From assembly GCA_016194465.1 (NCBI GenBank), contig JACQBO010000073.1, forward strand, positions 1 to 5,965: a DNA stretch of 5,965 nt, given 5' to 3'. The DNA comes from Candidatus Kerfeldbacteria bacterium (lineage in GTDB: Bacteria > Patescibacteriota > Patescibacteriia > SBBC01 > CAIJZX01). Positions 1 to 4,912 of this stretch are shown here, piece after piece (position 1 is the first letter of the stretch; every line of letters begins with the position of its first letter). The position numbers were made by a program, and so were the translations under genes. The notes beneath the pieces were generated by a model. The model was not told the origin of the DNA and made no database searches. It saw nothing but the letters and a program-made list of their open reading frames with translations.

Positions 1-479
1 CTTTTTCCTGGCTGGTGTGGGGAATCCTGACCGGTATTGTTTTTTTTGGCCAAATTGCCGGCCACGGTGGGCCGGGAGCTTGGGTGACGGGCTTTACGGC
101 GGTCATTTGTCTAGTTATTTTTTTCTTAGCCTTATCGAAAGGTGAGAAAAAAATTGTCCTCGTTGATTGGCTGAGCCTCCTGGGGGCGGGGGTTGCTCTT
201 CTTTTGTGGGCCATAACAAAAAGTCCTTTGCTGTCGGTTATCTTGGTAACTTTGATTGATGCATTTGGCTTTTTCCCCACCTTCCGTAAGGCTTACTCGA
301 AGCCAAGAGAAGAGACACTCGTTCAGTATGTCTTGGCCGGATTGAAGTTTGTCCTGGCGTTTTTTGCTCTGACCAAAGTTTCAATTATCACCGTCTTTTA
401 TCCTGCCTCGCTGGTGATCATGAACTGGGCGTTCGTACTGATGCTGGTCGTTCGCCGGAGGCAACTTAGCAATAATTGA
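1..479 (+). CDS. Multi-pass membrane protein, 5' end outside window
   Basis: The frame is open from the first complete codon (position 3) to a TGA at 477-479, giving about 158 residues. A GTG at 15 could serve as a start, but the four residues before it (FSWL) run smoothly into LVWGILTG, so the true start probably lies upstream of the window. The protein is almost entirely hydrophobic segments separated by short polar loops (GHGGPGAW, SKGEKK, FRKAYSKPREE), consistent with five or six membrane helices, and it ends in a basic tail RRRQLSNN. The loop 'FFPTFRKAYSKPREE' and the later 'YPAS' recall the proline-containing loops of small PQ-loop/SWEET-like transporters, but that resemblance is weak and I assign no substrate. 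It is followed after 51 bases by the DUF3850 gene, which has its own promoter-like element, so co-transcription is not required. Confidence 0.8.
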   Translation, partial: FSWLVWGILTGIVFFGQIAGHGGPGAWVTGFTAVICLVIFFLALSKGEKKIVLVDWLSLLGAGVALLLWAITKSPLLSVILVTLIDAFGFFPTFRKAYSKPREETLVQYVLAGLKFVLAFFALTKVSIITVFYPASLVIMNWAFVLMLVVRRRQLSNN

Positions 480-498
480 GAAGTGAGGTTCTCTTTTT
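478..498 (+). terminator. Weak possible terminator after the first gene
   Basis: GAGAA (478-482) can pair with TTCTC (489-493) around a six-base loop, and five T residues follow directly (494-498). The stem is only 5 bp with two G-C pairs and overlaps the stop codon at 477-479, so it would be a poor intrinsic terminator. It is listed because it is the only candidate end for the upstream transcript before the promoter-like element at 516-524. Confidence 0.25.
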
Positions 499-515
499 CT
501 CAGGGCTTCAGTTTG

Positions 516-524
516 TGCTATGAT
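516..524 (+). promoter_or_regulatory. Extended -10 promoter of the DUF3850 gene (leaderless geometry)
   Basis: TGC-TATGAT is an extended -10 element (TGn plus five of six bases of TATAAT). It ends six bases before the ATG at 531, so transcription would start at or next to the start codon. No convincing -35 is visible at the usual spacing, which extended -10 promoters tolerate. There is no Shine-Dalgarno before 531. Confidence 0.55.
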
Positions 525-530
525 CAGGTT

Positions 531-791
531 ATGAAAATCGAGAAGAAAGTTTGGCCGGAATATTTTCAAGCAATCTCCGATGGCCGCAAAACATACGAAT
601 TACGCCTCGCTGATTTTTCCTGCTCGCCTGGCGATACCTTAGTATTGAAAGAATGGGATCCAAAGACCAAACAATATACCGGTCGCCGGAGAGAAAAAGA
701 GGTGACGTATGTCAGCAAAACCAAAGATGTCAGGCTTTGGTCGCCAGAAGATATCGAGGAGTTTGGCTATCAAATCATTGCCTTTCACTAA
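531..791 (+). CDS. DUF3850 / ASCH-like (PUA-fold) small protein
   Basis: The 86-residue product begins MKIEKKVWPEYFQAI and carries the DUF3850 pattern: a K-x-W-P-E-Y-F-x-A-I helix, 'DGRKTYELR', 'GDTLVLKEWDP', 'YTGR' and a closing beta strand 'EVTYV'. DUF3850 belongs to the ASCH/PUA-like beta-barrel group, which is generally thought to bind RNA or modified nucleotides. The partner here cannot be read from sequence, and no catalytic claim is made. The frame stays open back to a GTG at 483, but the extra 16 residues resemble no family N-terminus and would span the promoter-like element. The start at 531 is chosen because the family match begins there and because a -10-like hexamer ends six bases upstream. 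The TAA at 789-791 is shared with the -10-like element of the next gene. Confidence 0.85.
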   Translation: MKIEKKVWPEYFQAISDGRKTYELRLADFSCSPGDTLVLKEWDPKTKQYTGRRREKEVTYVSKTKDVRLWSPEDIEEFGYQIIAFH

Positions 792-794
792 AAT
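789..794 (+). promoter_or_regulatory. -10-like element before the DinB gene (leaderless geometry)
   Basis: TAAAAT matches TATAAT at five of six positions and overlaps the TAA stop of the DUF3850 gene. It ends five bases before the ATG at 800, the same arrangement as at 516-524. No good -35 is visible. This element favours 800, rather than the GTG at 810, as the native start of the DinB gene. Confidence 0.4.
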
Positions 795-799
795 TCTTT

Positions 800-824
800 A
801 TGAACGCCCGTGACATTCTTTTCC
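800..824 (+). other. Displaced 5' codons of the DinB gene (apparent 1-base frameshift)
   Basis: Reading from ATG at 800 gives MNARDILF, which is how I expect DinB-family proteins of this subtype to begin, before 'YGHKTLMQAI'. The YGHKTLM part lies in the next frame. Skipping one C of the CC pair at 823-824 joins the two parts cleanly as MNARDILF-YGHKTLM. Left uncorrected, the frame from 800 runs to a stop ending at 856. The cause may be a sequencing or assembly error next to the TTTTCC run, or a genuine recent mutation. Confidence 0.6.
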
Positions 825-1283
825 TACGGCCACAAAACACTGATGCAGGCAATTAACGGTTTGCCACCAGGGGATTGGAAGACCATTGGTGTGACCGCGC
901 AATGGTCGGTCAAAGACGTGATAGCCCACCTGGCCTCTTATGAACATCTGGCCGAGGAAGTCTTAGGCCAGGCATTGAATGCTTCTACCCCAACACCTTT
1001 TCTTCAGGCGATGGGCCAGGATTACGAAGGGTTTAACACGAAGCAAACCGCGGAACGCCAAGACTGGCCATGGGCCAAAGTAATTGAGGAGTATCAGCAA
1101 ACCCATGATCGGGTTATGGGTTTGATCACACAGGTGCCACCTGAAAAACTAAGAGAAGTTGGAACAATTCCTTGGGAAGGGAAAGAATATTCGATTGACG
1201 ACTATCTGGTCTATGCGCACTACGGGCACAAACGAGAGCACGCGGCTCAAATAAAACGCTGGCGTCAAGCAGCGGGAAAATAA
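810..1283 (+). CDS. DinB-family four-helix-bundle protein
   Basis: The longest uninterrupted frame starts at GTG 810 and encodes 157 residues. It has the DinB/DfsB-like layout: a first helix (KTLMQAINGL), a second helix 'WSVKDVIAHLASYEHL', and a last helix 'YAHYGHKREHAAQIKRW'. The expected metal-ligand triad is visible as H40 in helix 2 plus H140 and H144 in the final HxxxH. The superfamily includes metal-dependent thiol transferases (for example mycothiol-dependent isomerases) and DNA-protecting ClbS/DfsB-like enzymes, and the substrate of this one is unknown. GTG 810 has no Shine-Dalgarno and no correctly placed -10 element. The native start is more likely ATG 800 with a one-base frameshift at 823-824, described in the entry just before this one. 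The gene converges on the minus-strand membrane gene and ends two bases before the hairpin at 1285-1307. Confidence 0.85.
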   Translation: MTFFSYGHKTLMQAINGLPPGDWKTIGVTAQWSVKDVIAHLASYEHLAEEVLGQALNASTPTPFLQAMGQDYEGFNTKQTAERQDWPWAKVIEEYQQTHDRVMGLITQVPPEKLREVGTIPWEGKEYSIDDYLVYAHYGHKREHAAQIKRWRQAAGK

Positions 1284-1307
1284 AACTCCTGGGTGCTATC
1301 CAGGAGT
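1274..1307 (-). terminator. Intrinsic terminator of the 109-residue membrane gene
   Basis: A perfect 8-bp stem, ACTCCTGG (1285-1292) with CCAGGAGT (1300-1307), closes a seven-base loop. On the minus strand it is followed by TTTTATTTT, the uridine tract of a rho-independent terminator, which lies over the last codons and stop of the convergent DinB gene. The minus-strand gene's TAG is seven bases before the stem. On the plus strand no T-tract follows, so termination of DinB here would be weak at best. Confidence 0.8.
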
Positions 1308-1314
1308 GAACATT

Positions 1315-1644
1315 CTACATGGTCGCAGACGGCCGCTTCGCCGGCGGGAGGCTGTTCCAAAACACCTTCCGCGAACTTCTGACCAGGGCGAATCCGGCAA
1401 AAAACATTCCTACGAAAAGAATAGTTTCGGGCATGATGGTGAAGCCCAGCAAAGCGGCTATGCCGGCGCAAAACGTCACCATGGCTCCACTGATCAGGAA
1501 GCAGTAGCCCATGATACATTCGGCCCACTTGATGAACCGCCACCAGGCAGGGTACTTGGCCACCAGCCCAGGGGTGATGTAGATGGTGCCAAACGTGCCG
1601 ATGACCAGGGCAACAAGCAATACAACAAGGGTCGAGGCCGGCAT
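1315..1644 (-). CDS. Small three-helix membrane protein, unknown function
   Basis: The 109-residue product has three predicted membrane segments: residues 4-24 (TLVVLLVALVIGTFG), about 44-66 (IMGYCFLISGAMVTFCAGIA) and about 73-88 (ETILFVGMFFAGFAL). A conserved-looking loop 'GLVAKYPAWWRFIKWAE' separates the first two, and a basic tail RSSRK ends the third. I do not recognise a named family. The start at 1644 is supported by GGAGG (plus-strand 1650-1654) five bases upstream. It also has a TTGACA promoter candidate at 1694-1723 and an intrinsic terminator just after its TAG. It is a self-contained single-gene unit, divergent from the DUF1003 gene and convergent with DinB. Overlapping open frames on both strands in this interval lack these signals and read as low-complexity Arg/His-rich sequence. 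Confidence 0.75.
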   Translation of the reverse strand: MPASTLVVLLVALVIGTFGTIYITPGLVAKYPAWWRFIKWAECIMGYCFLISGAMVTFCAGIAALLGFTIMPETILFVGMFFAGFALVRSSRKVFWNSLPPAKRPSATM

Positions 1645-1693
1645 TCATACCTCCATGCAAAGGACAGACGGAAGGTGATTACTTTCTTAGCCC

Positions 1694-1723
1694 AGCTTAC
1701 CCCTGAGCCTAGCTGCTTGTCAA
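1694..1723 (-). promoter_or_regulatory. Candidate promoter of the 109-residue membrane gene
   Basis: On the minus strand a perfect TTGACA (plus-strand 1718-1723) is followed after 18 bases by TAAGCT (1694-1699), a -10 with only three consensus matches. Transcription from it would give a leader of roughly 40 bases carrying the GGAGG at 1650-1654. The -35 is strong and the -10 is weak, so the exact -10 is uncertain. Confidence 0.45.
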
Positions 1724-1743
1724 GGATCGACACCGCCGCTATT

Positions 1744-1771
1744 TTGGGTTTGGCCGCAAACGATGTAGACT
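1744..1771 (+). promoter_or_regulatory. Candidate promoter of the DUF1003-TMEM175 pair (leaderless geometry)
   Basis: TAGACT (1766-1771, four of six matches, directly preceded by TG) ends six bases before the ATG at 1778. A partial -35, TTGGGT (1744-1749), lies 16 bases further upstream. No Shine-Dalgarno is present before 1778, so the start codon would be at or very near the 5' end of the mRNA. Confidence 0.4.
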
Positions 1772-1777
1772 ACCGAT

Positions 1778-2233
1778 ATGTCCATCCACCAACCGCCATC
1801 GCTGGCCGAGCTACAAAAAATTCATCCACCGCTACGGAATGTCAACGCCGAACATCGTCAGCATCTGAGCCAACTTGAACGGCTGGCTCTTTGGATTACC
1901 CGCCATGTGGGAACGATGGGGTTCTTTATCATTATTTTCATTTGGACCGTCACCTGGCTCTCTTGGAACTCGATCGGACCGAAAAACCTCCGTTTCGACC
2001 CGCTACCAGGGTTTGTCCTTTGGTTGTTTATCTCGAACATGATCCAAATTTTCCTGATGCCGTTGATTATGATCGGTCAGAACCTCGAGAGCCGGCACTC
2101 CGAGGCTCGGGCCGAAGCTGACTATGAGGTGAATGTCCGGGCGGAGCGCGAAATCGAAGCGATCCTGATGCACTTGGAAAACCTCGATCAACGGCTAGCT
2201 AGTCTCGAGGGACAAAAGAATAAAACTCGATGA
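1778..2233 (+). CDS. DUF1003 family inner-membrane protein
   Basis: The 151-residue product matches DUF1003 along its length. A polar N-terminus (to about residue 44) leads into membrane helix 1 (about 46-64, MGFFIIIFIWTVTWLSW), then the loop 'N-x5-LRFDPLPG', membrane helix 2 (about 79-100, FVLWLFISNMIQIFLMPLIMIG), the hallmark 'QN', and a long charged helix containing 'EADYEVNVRAEREIE' with coiled-coil character to about residue 145. The family is widespread and its biochemical role is not established. The ATG at 1778 fits both the usual family length and the -10-like element six bases upstream. Its TGA (2231-2233) overlaps the ATG of the TMEM175 gene, so the two are very likely translated from one message and perhaps act together at the membrane. 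Confidence 0.88.
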   Translation: MSIHQPPSLAELQKIHPPLRNVNAEHRQHLSQLERLALWITRHVGTMGFFIIIFIWTVTWLSWNSIGPKNLRFDPLPGFVLWLFISNMIQIFLMPLIMIGQNLESRHSEARAEADYEVNVRAEREIEAILMHLENLDQRLASLEGQKNKTR

Positions 2234-2904
2234 TGACAGAGGGAAAAACATCTCCACGGGTGCCGATGAGCAAACATCGGGTTGAGGCCTTCAGCGACGG
2301 TGTTTTTGCGATCGCCATCACAATTCTTGTTTTGAACATTAAAGTTCCCGAACTTTCACCGGGCGCCATACAGCATGGCGGGTTATGGCGAATGGTCATT
2401 GATCAGTGGCCAAAGCTTCTGTCGTACGTCATCAGCTTCGGCATCGTCGGTTTGTACTGGGTCGGGCACCATTTGATGTTTCACTATATCAAGCATACCG
2501 ATCGGGTATTTTTGTTCTTAAACAACATCTATTTAATGGTCATCGCCTTCATGCCCTATCCGGCCGCTTTGCTTGGACAATACGGCAATGAACAGGCGGC
2601 GATCGCCATTTATGGCGGGACACTCATCACGGCCGGGCTGATGTACACGATGCTGTGGCGCTATGCCACGAGCCATCATCGTCTGGTCGACCCGCGTCTC
2701 TCCGATCGCCTCATTCACCTCGTCAATAAAATTATTCTGGCGGCCCCGCTGGTCTACCTCCTGGCGATCGGGTTGAGTTTTATCCAGCCGCGCCTCAGCT
2801 TAGTCATTTATTTCATTATTCCACTGTTTTACATTGTCCCGGGTCCGATTGATCGTCTGATGAGTCGGGAAGCAGAACACCTAGAGGAACTGAACCGGAC
2901 ATAA
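2230..2904 (+). CDS. TMEM175-type (DUF1211) potassium channel
   Basis: The 224-residue protein opens helix 1 with the family signature 'RVEAFSDGVFAIAITILVL' (residues 17-35). In TMEM175 channels the residue five after the Asp of FSD lines the pore and acts as the hydrophobic filter. Here that is I28, after D23. About five more hydrophobic segments follow, including 'LLSYVISFGIVGLYWVGHHLMF' and 'FLNNIYLMVIAFMPYPAALLG', which carry the usual WxxHH and N/P landmarks. About six helices in about 220 residues is the single-repeat bacterial form, known to assemble as a tetramer and conduct K+. The ATG at 2230 forms an ATGA overlap with the DUF1003 stop and has no well-spaced Shine-Dalgarno, suggesting translational coupling. 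An internal ATG at 2266 (MSKHR) would also preserve the signature. The acidic tail 'EAEHLEEL' ends at TAA 2902-2904, inside the opposing terminator region. Confidence 0.88.
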   Translation: MMTEGKTSPRVPMSKHRVEAFSDGVFAIAITILVLNIKVPELSPGAIQHGGLWRMVIDQWPKLLSYVISFGIVGLYWVGHHLMFHYIKHTDRVFLFLNNIYLMVIAFMPYPAALLGQYGNEQAAIAIYGGTLITAGLMYTMLWRYATSHHRLVDPRLSDRLIHLVNKIILAAPLVYLLAIGLSFIQPRLSLVIYFIIPLFYIVPGPIDRLMSREAEHLEELNRT

Positions 2905-2929
2905 GAAAAGACCCTTCAGGGAAGGGTCT
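2899..2929 (-). terminator. Intrinsic terminator overlapping the stop codon of the 83-residue gene
   Basis: AGACCCTTC (2909-2917) and GAAGGGTCT (2921-2929) form a perfect 9-bp stem around a three-base loop. On the minus strand TTTTCTTAT follows, a good uridine tract. The TGA of the minus-strand gene (2918-2916) lies across the loop and the 3' arm, so its last codons form the 5' arm. No T-tract follows on the plus strand, so the TMEM175 transcript has at most a hairpin here. Confidence 0.8.
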
Positions 2930-3167
2930 GGACTTCGGCCATCGCCGGGGTGGGGAAAAGGTGCTCTCGGGTCCAACCGAATACAGCTGCTGGCTGTAGG
3001 ATATCGTAGGCCCACACCTGCGGGTCAGGATCATGAACGTGCATCAGAATGCCGGCACGGACCATCTGGCATAGTTCGGTGGCAATGATGTCCGCTTCGG
3101 CCAGACTAAACTGCTGGCGGTCGTTCAGGTTGACCCGTACTTCGGCCGGGGAATCAGTAGGGCTCAT
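2916..3167 (-). CDS. Small soluble protein of unknown function (83 aa)
   Basis: I do not recognise a family. The product begins MSPTDSPAEVRVNLNDRQ, has an amphipathic helix-like stretch (SLAEADIIATELCQMVRAG, residues 21-39), then 'ILMHVHDPDPQVWAYDILQP' and a Pro-rich end. There is no signal peptide or membrane segment. It reads like a compact alpha/beta protein with one Cys (C33) and two nearby His (H43, H45). An in-frame ATG at 3179 would add four residues, but GGAGG (plus-strand 3173-3177) sits five bases before the ATG at 3167, which is therefore preferred. A promoter with near-consensus boxes (3216-3244) and an intrinsic terminator support a real, separately expressed gene. The stop codon falls inside that terminator. 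The gene is divergent from the phosphodiester glycosidase operon and convergent with TMEM175. Confidence 0.7.
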   Translation of the reverse strand: MSPTDSPAEVRVNLNDRQQFSLAEADIIATELCQMVRAGILMHVHDPDPQVWAYDILQPAAVFGWTREHLFPTPAMAEVQTLP

Positions 3168-3215
3168 GGGGACCTCCATGTCGAAAGTGAAAGGGCGGGG
3201 GTGGCTTTCCGATCC

Positions 3216-3244
3216 ATCCTATCAGGGTCTTGGGCTGGGGTCAA
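3216..3244 (-). promoter_or_regulatory. Promoter of the 83-residue gene
   Basis: On the minus strand TTGACC (plus-strand 3239-3244) is followed at exactly 17 bases by TGA-TAGGAT, an extended -10 (hexamer at 3216-3221). A run of eight A/T pairs (3243-3250) overlaps and extends upstream of the -35, where it could act as an UP-like element. Predicted transcription starts near 3209 and gives a leader of about 40 bases containing the GGAGG. Confidence 0.65.
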
Positions 3245-3256
3245 AAAAAATGGTCG

Positions 3257-3265
3257 TGCTATACT
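3257..3265 (+). promoter_or_regulatory. Extended -10 promoter of the phosphodiester glycosidase operon (leaderless geometry)
   Basis: TGC-TATACT is an extended -10 element with five of six consensus bases. It ends seven bases before the ATG at 3273. No good -35 is visible, because the upstream positions are taken up by the divergent promoter's -35 and A-tract. No Shine-Dalgarno precedes 3273, so a leaderless or near-leaderless mRNA is likely. Confidence 0.6.
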
Positions 3266-3272
3266 AGATGCT

Positions 3273-4478
3273 ATGAGCCGGCGGTGGAAAATTACTATCT
3301 TTATTCTTGGATTTTTGTGGTGTATTCGGCCGGCTCCGACTCACGCCACGACCTTGGCCCAGCGGTTATCAGGCTATATTCTGATTCAGGTGGAAAAAAA
3401 CGGCGAGGCCTGGTACGTCTACCCGAAAACCTTGACGCGGTACTACCTGGGCCGGCCGGACGACGCTTTTTCCATCATGAAGCACTTGGGATTAGGGATT
3501 ACCAATGCCGATTTAGCAAAAATTCCCGTGGCCGGCAGCAGCGACCAAGGCGATCTGGCTCTGCGGCAGCGTCTCTCGGGGTACATCCTGATCCAGGTCC
3601 AACGGAATGGTGAGGCTTGGTACGTGTACCCCAAGACTTTACAGCGTTATTACCTTGGGCGGCCAACCGATGCGTTTACGATCATGAAGAGTCTGGGTTT
3701 GGGAATTACCAATGCAAACATCGCCCAGATCCCACCGGACGTTGGCATTGTCCAAGATCAAAAGACGGTGGTGACCGGCAGCGGATCGTTTGTGGTTGAT
3801 ATGTTGACGTTTGATCGGAAGGATCCGGTGTTGCAAATTACGACGGATACCGGACAAAACACGGACTGCACGAATAACTGTACGGTGATGAGCCTCGGTT
3901 CATACATCGGGCGGCGGTTAGGTACGGCCGGAATTCACGGCACATATTTTTGTCCGGCCGAATACGCTAGTTGCGCCGGGCAAACAAATTCATTTCTCTT
4001 CCCGGTCTATAATTCTTTTACTCAAGTCGTGATCAATGATGATCGGATTAAATACACCACCCAACCAATGGTAGCGTTTGACACCGTGAATCGTCCCTAC
4101 TATTTCTCGCAGGCAGAACTTTTTGTCAGCAAGGCATCCTTTGAAGCAACCTACGGAGTGAAATTACAGGCGGCGATCAGTAATGGCCCGGCCATGGTTG
4201 AAGCCAAAGCCAATATCTTGGATACCAGCATTCTGGACACGAAACAAGCCACGGTCAAATCGTATCGCGGCGCGCTGGGCTGGAAAGGGGACACCATCTA
4301 CCTGATGGTGGTTCACGCGGCCACGGTCACTGATTCGGCTGGCGTCATGACGGCCCTCGGCCTTGACTACGCCATCAATCTTGATGGTGGCGGATCGACG
4401 GCGCTCTATAATGCTGGACACTATATCCTCGGCCCGGGCCGTAACCTGCCAAACGTCATTGTCTTGCGATTGCGATGA
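3273..4478 (+). CDS. Exported phosphodiester glycosidase with duplicated N-terminal domain
   Basis: The 401-residue protein starts with a Sec-type signal peptide: basic MSRRWK, a hydrophobic core (ITIFILGFLWCI) and probable cleavage after THA at residue 25. Two copies of a 55-residue module follow (residues 31-85 and 100-154), each with RLSGYILIQV, NGEAWYVYP, RYYLGRP and LGLGITNA. I have an impression of this module from secreted CPR proteins. The rest (about 170-401) matches the NAGPA/phosphodiester glycosidase domain (formerly DUF2233), shown by 'GIHGTYF', 'ISNGPAMVE', 'YRGALGW' and the hallmark 'NLDGGGSTALY' (369-379). This family cleaves GlcNAc-1-phosphodiester-type linkages, and here the target would be an extracytoplasmic polysaccharide or glycoconjugate. 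Four Cys in the domain (199, 203, 227, 234) could form disulfides outside the cell. The frame is open back to a GTG at 3201, but 3273 gives the clean signal peptide and follows an extended -10. The TGA overlaps the NUDIX ATG. Confidence 0.9.
   Translation: MSRRWKITIFILGFLWCIRPAPTHATTLAQRLSGYILIQVEKNGEAWYVYPKTLTRYYLGRPDDAFSIMKHLGLGITNADLAKIPVAGSSDQGDLALRQRLSGYILIQVQRNGEAWYVYPKTLQRYYLGRPTDAFTIMKSLGLGITNANIAQIPPDVGIVQDQKTVVTGSGSFVVDMLTFDRKDPVLQITTDTGQNTDCTNNCTVMSLGSYIGRRLGTAGIHGTYFCPAEYASCAGQTNSFLFPVYNSFTQVVINDDRIKYTTQPMVAFDTVNRPYYFSQAELFVSKASFEATYGVKLQAAISNGPAMVEAKANILDTSILDTKQATVKSYRGALGWKGDTIYLMVVHAATVTDSAGVMTALGLDYAINLDGGGSTALYNAGHYILGPGRNLPNVIVLRLR
3363..3734 (+). repeat. Tandem duplicated coding module (2 x 165 bases, period 207)
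   Basis: Bases 3363-3527 and 3570-3734 encode two 55-residue copies that agree at 46 positions (84%). At those 46 shared residues I count 31 codons that differ synonymously and only 15 that are the same. The copies are therefore well diverged in DNA but conserved in protein. The linker between them is 14 residues (VAGSSDQGDLALRQ). Confidence 0.9.
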
Positions 4479-4912
4479 AACAAGAATATTCGGCCGGCAT
4501 CATTCCGGTCTACCAAACCGGCCAAGCACCCTATTACCTGATTGTGCAACATCTTGGTGGTCATTGGGGGTTTCCGAAGGGCCATTTAGAATTTGGGGAA
4601 AACGAAATCGATGCGGCCCGCCGGGAACTTCGTGAGGAAACGGGGATCAAGCAATGTGAGCCAGTCGATAGTACGCATTGGCAAGAAGAATATGTTTTTC
4701 GTAATGTGGAAGGTCAGTCAATTCACAAAGTCGTTACCTATTATTTGGCGATGGTGCGCGATCAAGTCGTGCGCCTCAATAAGAATGAACTCAAAGCGCA
4801 CCGCTGGATGCCGTATGAGGAAGCGCGGCAACGTTTGACGTACCATTCGGCGCGGGAAATATTAACCAAAGCAAACAGCGTGCTGATCGAGCTGAATACG
4901 TATGATGCTTGA
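4475..4912 (+). CDS. NUDIX hydrolase (Ap4A-hydrolase / MutT-like)
   Basis: The 145-residue protein contains a complete Nudix box, G-x5-E-x7-R-E-L-x-E-E-x-G-I, at residues 36-58, with the REL-EE metal-binding glutamates intact. The sequence before it, 'SAGIIPV...LIVQHLGGHWGFPKGHLEFGE', is typical of the small asymmetrical Ap4A hydrolase-like branch, which cleaves dinucleoside polyphosphates or damaged nucleotides in the cytoplasm. The exact substrate cannot be read from sequence. The ATG at 4475 overlaps the TGA of the glycosidase gene (ATGA), indicating translational coupling in an operon. No Shine-Dalgarno is seen. The downstream DUF1684 gene begins inside its last codons. Confidence 0.9.
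   Translation: MKQEYSAGIIPVYQTGQAPYYLIVQHLGGHWGFPKGHLEFGENEIDAARRELREETGIKQCEPVDSTHWQEEYVFRNVEGQSIHKVVTYYLAMVRDQVVRLNKNELKAHRWMPYEEARQRLTYHSAREILTKANSVLIELNTYDA

Larger units (their letters stand above)
1645..1777. other. Divergent intergenic region
   Basis: This 133-base gap separates the minus-strand membrane gene from the plus-strand DUF1003 gene. It holds a Shine-Dalgarno and a TTGACA promoter for the former and a -10-like element for the latter. I see no further gene, no clear inverted repeat and no RNA-like structure in it. Confidence 0.6.

Noticed and set aside
483..530. Upstream GTG start extending the DUF3850 gene by 16 residues
   Set aside because: The extension (RFSFSQGFSLCYDQV) is unlike the family N-terminus and spans the extended -10 element. 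ATG 531 begins the family match.
1265..1660. A 131-codon minus-strand frame overlapping the 109-residue membrane gene
   Set aside because: It is Cys/His/Trp-rich with no coherent fold, its start lies upstream of the GGAGG, and its end runs through the terminator hairpin. The 1315-1644 frame fits every signal.
1306..1878. A 190-codon open frame on the plus strand covering the divergent region
   Set aside because: Its translation is Arg/Gly/His/Gln-rich with no domain character. It runs antisense to the well-signalled minus-strand membrane gene and overlaps the start of the DUF1003 gene.
3201..3272. Upstream GTG start extending the glycosidase by 24 residues
   Set aside because: It would place a non-signal sequence before a textbook signal peptide and would run through the divergent promoter and the extended -10.
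3639..3857. Minus-strand frames inside the glycosidase, NUDIX and DUF1684 genes
   Set aside because: They are short, have no ribosome site or promoter, and show no domain-like composition. They lie opposite confidently identified coding sequence.
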